DNA of 17,326 nt from UBA1372 sp964496075. GTDB taxonomy: Bacteria > Patescibacteriota > Microgenomatia > UBA12405. The stretch lies in contig CAZBXB010000010.1 of NCBI GenBank assembly GCA_964496075.1, positions 1 through 17,326 on the forward strand, written 5' to 3'. The notes under the pieces are model-generated. The model was not told where the DNA came from. It searched no databases and saw nothing but the letters and a program-made list of their open reading frames with translations. Every line of letters begins with the position of its first letter. Position 1 is the first letter of the stretch. The position numbers and the translations under genes were made by a program. Shown in pieces: positions 13,424 through 17,326 of the stretch.

Positions 13424-15117
13424 TTACAATTTTCAATTTTCAAAAATTTAATTATTTCTTCAGGGAAAAATGGCCGACCGTCGTATTTTTTGATAAAACG
13501 GCTGGTCTTAACTCCTAATGTTTTTAGCAATAGATTAAGGTGACCAAATTGATTATTTTCAATGACGATAATTTTTGAATAGTTTTTAGAAATAGAGGCA
13601 ATTTTGTCTGACAGGGGCCAGACAGTTTTGATTTGAAGATAATCATAGTTTTTAAGACCCAAGTTAAAGGATTCTAAAATAGCGCCTTTGGTAGAACCCC
13701 AAGAAATAATGAGGTTGGTGCCACCAAAATCAAAAAGTTTTGGAGGAGGAGCTAGTCTTTTGGCAGTGGCAATTTTTTTGGCCCTCTTGTCGGCCATCTT
13801 AATGGCAGTAGCCGAGTCTTCGGTGGAAAAACCTGCTTGATCGTGCTCGTAACTATTGGCTAAAAACTGGCCAGATTTGATACCGGGAATAGTTCTTAGT
13901 GAGATTCCGGTTTGAGTAGCTAAAGAATATCTTTTGAAATCTTTGCTTGGGTTGGTAACTATATTTTCTTGGTACTTATTAAAAGGTAACTTATCAAAAT
14001 CCGGTAAAGAAGAGTTGGATTCGGCAATGTGTTTGTCTGACAGGAAAATAACCGGGGTTTGAAGTTGTTGGCTTAAGTGAGTGGCGTTTTGAGCTAGATG
14101 GAAACTTTCTTGTTGATCGCCCGGAGCAATAACAATCTTTGGGAAATCGCCATGGCCGGAAAAGATAGCATAGAGAAGATCGGCTTGAGATGTCCAAGTG
14201 GGCATACCAGTGGCCGGACCGGGACGGGAAACGAGATAGTAAAGGACGCCTAGCTCGGCTATGCCATTAAAGCTAATAGTCTCATTCATGAGGGCAAAAC
14301 CACCGCCGGATGTACCAACAGCAGAAACGGCGCCGGCATAAGAGGCACCAGACGCCAGAGAGGCGACGGCAATTTCGTCTTCAGGGTGAATGACCGTCAT
14401 GTGCCAATCTTTAGCTTTTTGAGCTAAAAGATGGAGAGCGCCGGTTGAGGGAGTCATGGGATAAGCGGCGTAAAAATTACCACCGGCTTTATAAAAGCCA
14501 TAAGCAAAGGCTTGATTGCCATCGTAAGATGTTTGGTTGTCAACTTTTTGTTTGACCGGTTTAGGTAATTTGTTCTTTAGTCTTTTTTTGATAGCTTGGT
14601 AGTTTTTGGAGGCATAGTCGATGGCCACATCAAAAGCCTTGATGTTTAGGTTGGCCTTGTTTTGGTAAGTTTGTTTGATTAACTTTTTTGCCAAAGCAAT
14701 ATCTGTATCGAATAAGAACACTAATACTCCAAAACAAACAATATTGCCAATTAAGGGCGAGTTAAGCTGGGTTTGAAATTGATTTAAAGGTAATTTTTGG
14801 CTTTTAAACTTGGTGGTCTTGATATCTTGATCGGAAAAAACCAGGCTGTCTTTAGAGAATTCATCTTGATGGGGTAAAAAGTGGTCAGGTTTTAGAGAAA
14901 AAAAGATATCGACTTTTTGATGAACTGAAAAAATTGGTTTTTGAGACAGGCTAGTTTGGTAGGTATTGTGACCACCTCTGACTAAAGATGGATATTCGGA
15001 GTAATCGGTGAAATAAAGACCCAGTTTTTGGAAATAGGAAGAGATAAGGCTACCACCTGATTTAATACCCATGCCAGCCGGACCGGCAATTTTTATAGTA
15101 AACCATGTTTTACCCAT
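13363..15117 (-). CDS. korA: 2-oxoacid:ferredoxin oxidoreductase, fused gamma-alpha subunit
   Basis: This 584-aa protein oxidises a 2-oxoacid to acyl-CoA with ferredoxin, together with the beta subunit encoded next. The gamma domain (about 1-185) has GPAGMGIKSGG (11-21) and EYPSLVRGGHNT. The alpha domain (about 205-560) has YPMTPSTG, PEDEIAVASLASGASYAG, GTSGGGFALMNE and SRPGPATGMPTWTSQADL, all hallmarks of KorA-type gamma-alpha fusions. The family normally ends just after PFxPEEI. Here a tail, KIENCKLKI..., is added by an AT-rich repeat that reads through to a TAA at 13363 and overlaps korB. TAAAAT, 5 nt upstream of the ATG, suggests a leaderless mRNA. The substrate (pyruvate, 2-oxoglutarate or a branched oxoacid) cannot be told by eye. 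Confidence 0.92.
   Translation of the reverse strand: MGKTWFTIKIAGPAGMGIKSGGSLISSYFQKLGLYFTDYSEYPSLVRGGHNTYQTSLSQKPIFSVHQKVDIFFSLKPDHFLPHQDEFSKDSLVFSDQDIKTTKFKSQKLPLNQFQTQLNSPLIGNIVCFGVLVFLFDTDIALAKKLIKQTYQNKANLNIKAFDVAIDYASKNYQAIKKRLKNKLPKPVKQKVDNQTSYDGNQAFAYGFYKAGGNFYAAYPMTPSTGALHLLAQKAKDWHMTVIHPEDEIAVASLASGASYAGAVSAVGTSGGGFALMNETISFNGIAELGVLYYLVSRPGPATGMPTWTSQADLLYAIFSGHGDFPKIVIAPGDQQESFHLAQNATHLSQQLQTPVIFLSDKHIAESNSSLPDFDKLPFNKYQENIVTNPSKDFKRYSLATQTGISLRTIPGIKSGQFLANSYEHDQAGFSTEDSATAIKMADKRAKKIATAKRLAPPPKLFDFGGTNLIISWGSTKGAILESFNLGLKNYDYLQIKTVWPLSDKIASISKNYSKIIVIENNQFGHLNLLLKTLGVKTSRFIKKYDGRPFFPEEIIKFLKIENCKLKISVRALLLPGVPAVITF
13412..13449. repeat. AT-rich short repeat at the korA/korB junction
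   Basis: The stretch is built of AATTTTC and AATTTAC units (plus strand: four AATTTTC-like copies in a row). On the minus strand it encodes KIENCKLKI, the type of peptide left by small AATTTTC-type repeats scattered through many bacterial genomes. It forms the last part of korA and the missing start region of korB. Confidence 0.6.
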
Positions 15118-15122
15118 TGACT

Positions 15123-15128
15123 ATTTTA
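15123..15128 (-). promoter_or_regulatory. -10 element of the korA promoter
   Basis: TAAAAT on the minus strand ends 5 nt before the korA ATG. The hexamer 17 nt upstream is TGGTCC, a weak -35. The message would be leaderless. Confidence 0.5.
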
Positions 15129-15183
15129 ACAGTAAGATAAAGATTGGACCAGATTAAGGGTGTAATTTTAAGAAAAATTTGCG

Positions 15184-15189
15184 TATAAT
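15184..15189 (+). promoter_or_regulatory. -10 element of the ABC exporter promoter
   Basis: A perfect TATAAT ends 10 nt before the ATG at 15200 and 13 nt before the next in-frame ATG at 15203. The -35 (TGTAAT, 17 nt upstream) is weak. The leader would be only about 3-6 nt. Confidence 0.55.
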
Positions 15190-15199
15190 CAGTTAATTT

Positions 15200-16975
15200 A
15201 TGATGAAAACTCTAAAGACTTTCCACGTCTTTTTACTAAAATATAAAAAATTGTTTGTTATCTTCTTGATGACAACTGTGGTAGGGGCGGTATTGGAAAA
15301 CCTGGGTCCTTATTTTTATAAACTGTTAATAGACGGTGTATCCGGTGGGGACTTTAAAAACCTAACTACTATTTTGTTGATATATGGAGGGACCAGACTA
15401 ATAGCTAACGGATTGACTTCCCTATCTGGTTTTTTAGGAGATAAATGTGCTAGTAAATCAGCTCGGGATGTTAGGATTAGCGCCTTTAGGAGAATACAAG
15501 AGCTGGACTTTGCTTACCATGTCAATAAGAACACAGGCTCACTAATTAGCGCCTTTAAAAGAGGTGATGGAGCTTACTTTAATCTGTACTTTAATATGTA
15601 TAGGGAGATATTACCGACTCTGGTCAGTATTTCAGTTATCTTCTTCTTTTTTGGTCGTCTGGATTGGAAATTTGTATTGATTATGGCCGGCTTACTTTTG
15701 CTAAACAGTCTATTGGCCTATGTGTTTATCAAAAGAAATTTAAAAAACAGGCGAGAATTTAACGATGAGGAAGATAAAATATCGGCTATTATTACTGATA
15801 ATTTAATTAACTATGAGACAGTTAAGTTTTTTGCTCAAGAAGAGAAAGAAGAAAAGAGATTAGCTAAAGGTTTTATTGGTTGGTTGAATAAATTTTATGG
15901 CTATGCCAGTACTTTTAGAGTAATTGATATGGTAATTGGTAGTATTTCCTTTGTGACGATGACATTAATGTTGGGATTGATGATTGGCGATTTGTCAAAA
16001 GGCAGACTTACAGTGGGTGACTTTACCATGGTGAGTAGTTTTATGATGGGTTTCTATTATCAATTTTTTGGTCTGATTTGGCAGATCAGAGGGATTGCTA
16101 AAAACTTTACCGATATTGAAAAATACTTTGCTATATTGGATGAAGAAATATTGGTTAAAGACCCTCAAGTGGCTAAAAAGATTAACCATATTGAAGGTAA
16201 TATTGAATTTGATAAAGTTGATTTTAATTATCCGGGTATAGCCAAGAAGGCCATAAAAGAGGTAAGTTTAAAAATTGGAGCCGGTAGATCGGTGGCTTTG
16301 GTAGGAAAAAGTGGAGCCGGAAAAACTACCTTAGTAAAACTATTGTTGCGATTCTACGATCTGAATTCTGGGTCAATTAAAATCGATGGAATTGATATTT
16401 CCCAAATGACCAAGTCAAACCTAAGATCTTTTATGGGAGTAGTGCCTCAGGAGCCGGTACTATTTAACAACACAATTGCCTTTAATATTGGCTATGGAGT
16501 AGACAGGGCCAGTAAAAAACTAATTAGAAAAGCAGCCCGAATGGCTAATTTGGCTGATTTTATAGAGAGCTTGCCAAAGGCGTATGAAACTGAAGTTGGT
16601 GAGCGGGGAGTTAAACTATCAGGAGGACAAAAACAAAGGTTGGCAATTGCCAGAGCACTACTAATCAAACCGAAGATATTAATTTTTGATGAAGCGACAT
16701 CAAATCTTGACTCTGAATCGGAAGAAAAGGTACAAAAGGCTTTGTGGAAAACAGCCAAAGACAGGACTACTTTAATAGTGGCTCATAGATTTTCAACCAT
16801 CAGACGAGCCGATGTGATTGTGGTGCTAGATAAGGGTAAAATTGTTGAAGTTGGCAGTCACCAGGAACTAATAAAAATGGCCGGTTTGTATTTTAAACTA
16901 TGGAGTTTGCAGTTTATGAAAGCGGAAAAAGACGGTATAGAAATTGGCGGGGGTGGATTGTTTAAAGAAGACTGA
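15200..16975 (+). CDS. ABC exporter, fused TM and ATPase domains (MsbA-like)
   Basis: This 591-aa half-transporter has an N-terminal six-helix membrane domain (about 15-310) and a nucleotide-binding domain (about 335-575). The Walker A is GKSGAGKTT (369-377), the Q-loop is VPQEPVLFN, the signature is LSGGQ (473-477), the Walker B ends ILIFDE (493-498) and the H-loop His is H529. All catalytic residues are present, so a homodimer with two active sites would work. A heterodimer partner is not in the window. Relatives move lipids, lipid-linked sugars, peptides or drugs outward. The substrate is not readable from sequence. The ATG at 15200 is followed by a second in-frame ATG at 15203, and either could serve. 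The gene is divergent from korA (82 nt) and ends in TGA 39 nt before the next gene. Confidence 0.93.
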   Translation: MMKTLKTFHVFLLKYKKLFVIFLMTTVVGAVLENLGPYFYKLLIDGVSGGDFKNLTTILLIYGGTRLIANGLTSLSGFLGDKCASKSARDVRISAFRRIQELDFAYHVNKNTGSLISAFKRGDGAYFNLYFNMYREILPTLVSISVIFFFFGRLDWKFVLIMAGLLLLNSLLAYVFIKRNLKNRREFNDEEDKISAIITDNLINYETVKFFAQEEKEEKRLAKGFIGWLNKFYGYASTFRVIDMVIGSISFVTMTLMLGLMIGDLSKGRLTVGDFTMVSSFMMGFYYQFFGLIWQIRGIAKNFTDIEKYFAILDEEILVKDPQVAKKINHIEGNIEFDKVDFNYPGIAKKAIKEVSLKIGAGRSVALVGKSGAGKTTLVKLLLRFYDLNSGSIKIDGIDISQMTKSNLRSFMGVVPQEPVLFNNTIAFNIGYGVDRASKKLIRKAARMANLADFIESLPKAYETEVGERGVKLSGGQKQRLAIARALLIKPKILIFDEATSNLDSESEEKVQKALWKTAKDRTTLIVAHRFSTIRRADVIVVLDKGKIVEVGSHQELIKMAGLYFKLWSLQFMKAEKDGIEIGGGGLFKED

Positions 16976-16979
16976 TAGA

Positions 16980-17008
16980 TTTACTTTAAAGTTTTGTATA
17001 TCTATACT
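16980..17008 (+). promoter_or_regulatory. Promoter of the unknown gene at 17015, leaderless type
   Basis: TTTACT (16980-16985), a 17-nt spacer and TATACT (17003-17008) lie 6 nt before the ATG. The -35 matches TTGACA at four positions. No SD is present. Confidence 0.55.
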
Positions 17009-17014
17009 TAGGCA

Positions 17015-17326
17015 ATGTCTAATGGTTTCAATGGCGATCAAGTAAATAAGTTAAATAGTTTGGGGATTGAGATTGGTATGGGCACAGTTGGTCAAAGACA
17101 AAGTATAAACTTTTCAAAAAGTAATCCAGCTTGGTATTTGATACCAATGGTGGGACTTGGTTTGGCTGGAATTGGAATTGGCCTAAGTTTGACAAAAAAA
17201 GACGATAAAACCAGCCAATATGTAGAAATTAAACAGACTGATGGGAGTGTGGTGGCCAGAATTACTCCGGCTAATACCAGTAGCAGTAGTATTCAACAAC
17301 ATTTATTATCCTCCCAGCAATTCTTT
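17015..17326 (+). CDS. Unknown one-TM protein, C-terminus cut by window edge
   Basis: The reading frame is open from the ATG to the edge (104 codons). The first 39 residues are polar (MSNGFNGDQ start). Residues about 40-60 form one membrane segment rich in Gly and Leu, followed by KKDDK and a polar outer part with a Ser-rich run (ANTSSSS) and many Gln residues. The sharp Lys/Asp edge after the helix would place the N-terminus outside or give a signal-anchor, depending on the rest of the protein. I do not recognise a family. The gene has its own good promoter and lies 39 nt after the ABC exporter gene, on the same strand. Confidence 0.65.
   Translation, partial: MSNGFNGDQVNKLNSLGIEIGMGTVGQRQSINFSKSNPAWYLIPMVGLGLAGIGIGLSLTKKDDKTSQYVEIKQTDGSVVARITPANTSSSSIQQHLLSSQQFF

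Noticed and set aside
5083..16975. Recoded TGA (glycine) as in Gracilibacteria
   Set aside because: TGA ends pilN, pilO, korB and the ABC transporter exactly at family ends or gene junctions, so it is a stop here.

Overview
The window is an AT-rich, very gene-dense stretch of what looks like a small-genome bacterium of the Candidate Phyla Radiation (Patescibacteria), most likely near the Microgenomates. That placement is inference. It rests on the gene mix (GT39 membrane glycosyltransferase, DPPR-type UbiA, PilN/PilO, surface proteins with Thr/Pro stalks), the near absence of Shine-Dalgarno sequences, and gaps never longer than about 105 nt. No rRNA or tRNA gene is present to confirm it. TGA ends several genes (pilN, pilO, korB, the ABC transporter), so the genetic code is standard, unlike Gracilibacteria and Absconditabacteria, which read TGA as glycine.

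Region 1 (positions 1-7938, minus strand) is one long head-to-tail run. In reading order it is murJ (lipid II flippase), pilN-like, pilO-like, a small one-TM protein, a fibronectin-III/Ig-like surface protein with a C-terminal IPVTG-TM tail, a 22-cysteine surface protein with a Thr/Pro stalk and LPEAG-TM tail, a UbiA-family decaprenyl-phosphate phosphoribosyltransferase, and a GT39 glycosyltransferase that leaves the window at its C-terminus. Apart from 47 nt after murJ, the genes overlap or are separated by 4-9 nt. The run puts together envelope synthesis, pilus assembly, two stalked surface proteins, a possible lipid-linked sugar donor enzyme and a membrane glycosyltransferase. A glycosylated-surface module is an attractive inference.

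Region 2 (8044-12057) holds housekeeping genes on both strands: rpsT and metG (+), a 68-aa unknown (-), tatD (+), a thioredoxin-fold-like protein without a CxxC (-), folD (-) and a 61-aa two-TM protein (+). Several neighbours overlap tail to tail or share 21-23 nt divergent promoters.

Region 3 (12054-15117, minus) is a korA-korB-map run: a 2-oxoacid:ferredoxin oxidoreductase (gamma-alpha fusion plus beta) followed by methionine aminopeptidase. The korA/korB junction carries a small AT-rich repeat, and korB has no ATG, GTG or TTG upstream of its essential CPGC motif.

Region 4 (15200-17326, plus) has an MsbA-like ABC exporter and the start of an unknown one-TM protein.

Across the window, -10-like hexamers lie only 5-10 nt upstream of start codons in front of most first genes. 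This suggests that leaderless mRNAs are the normal mode here.
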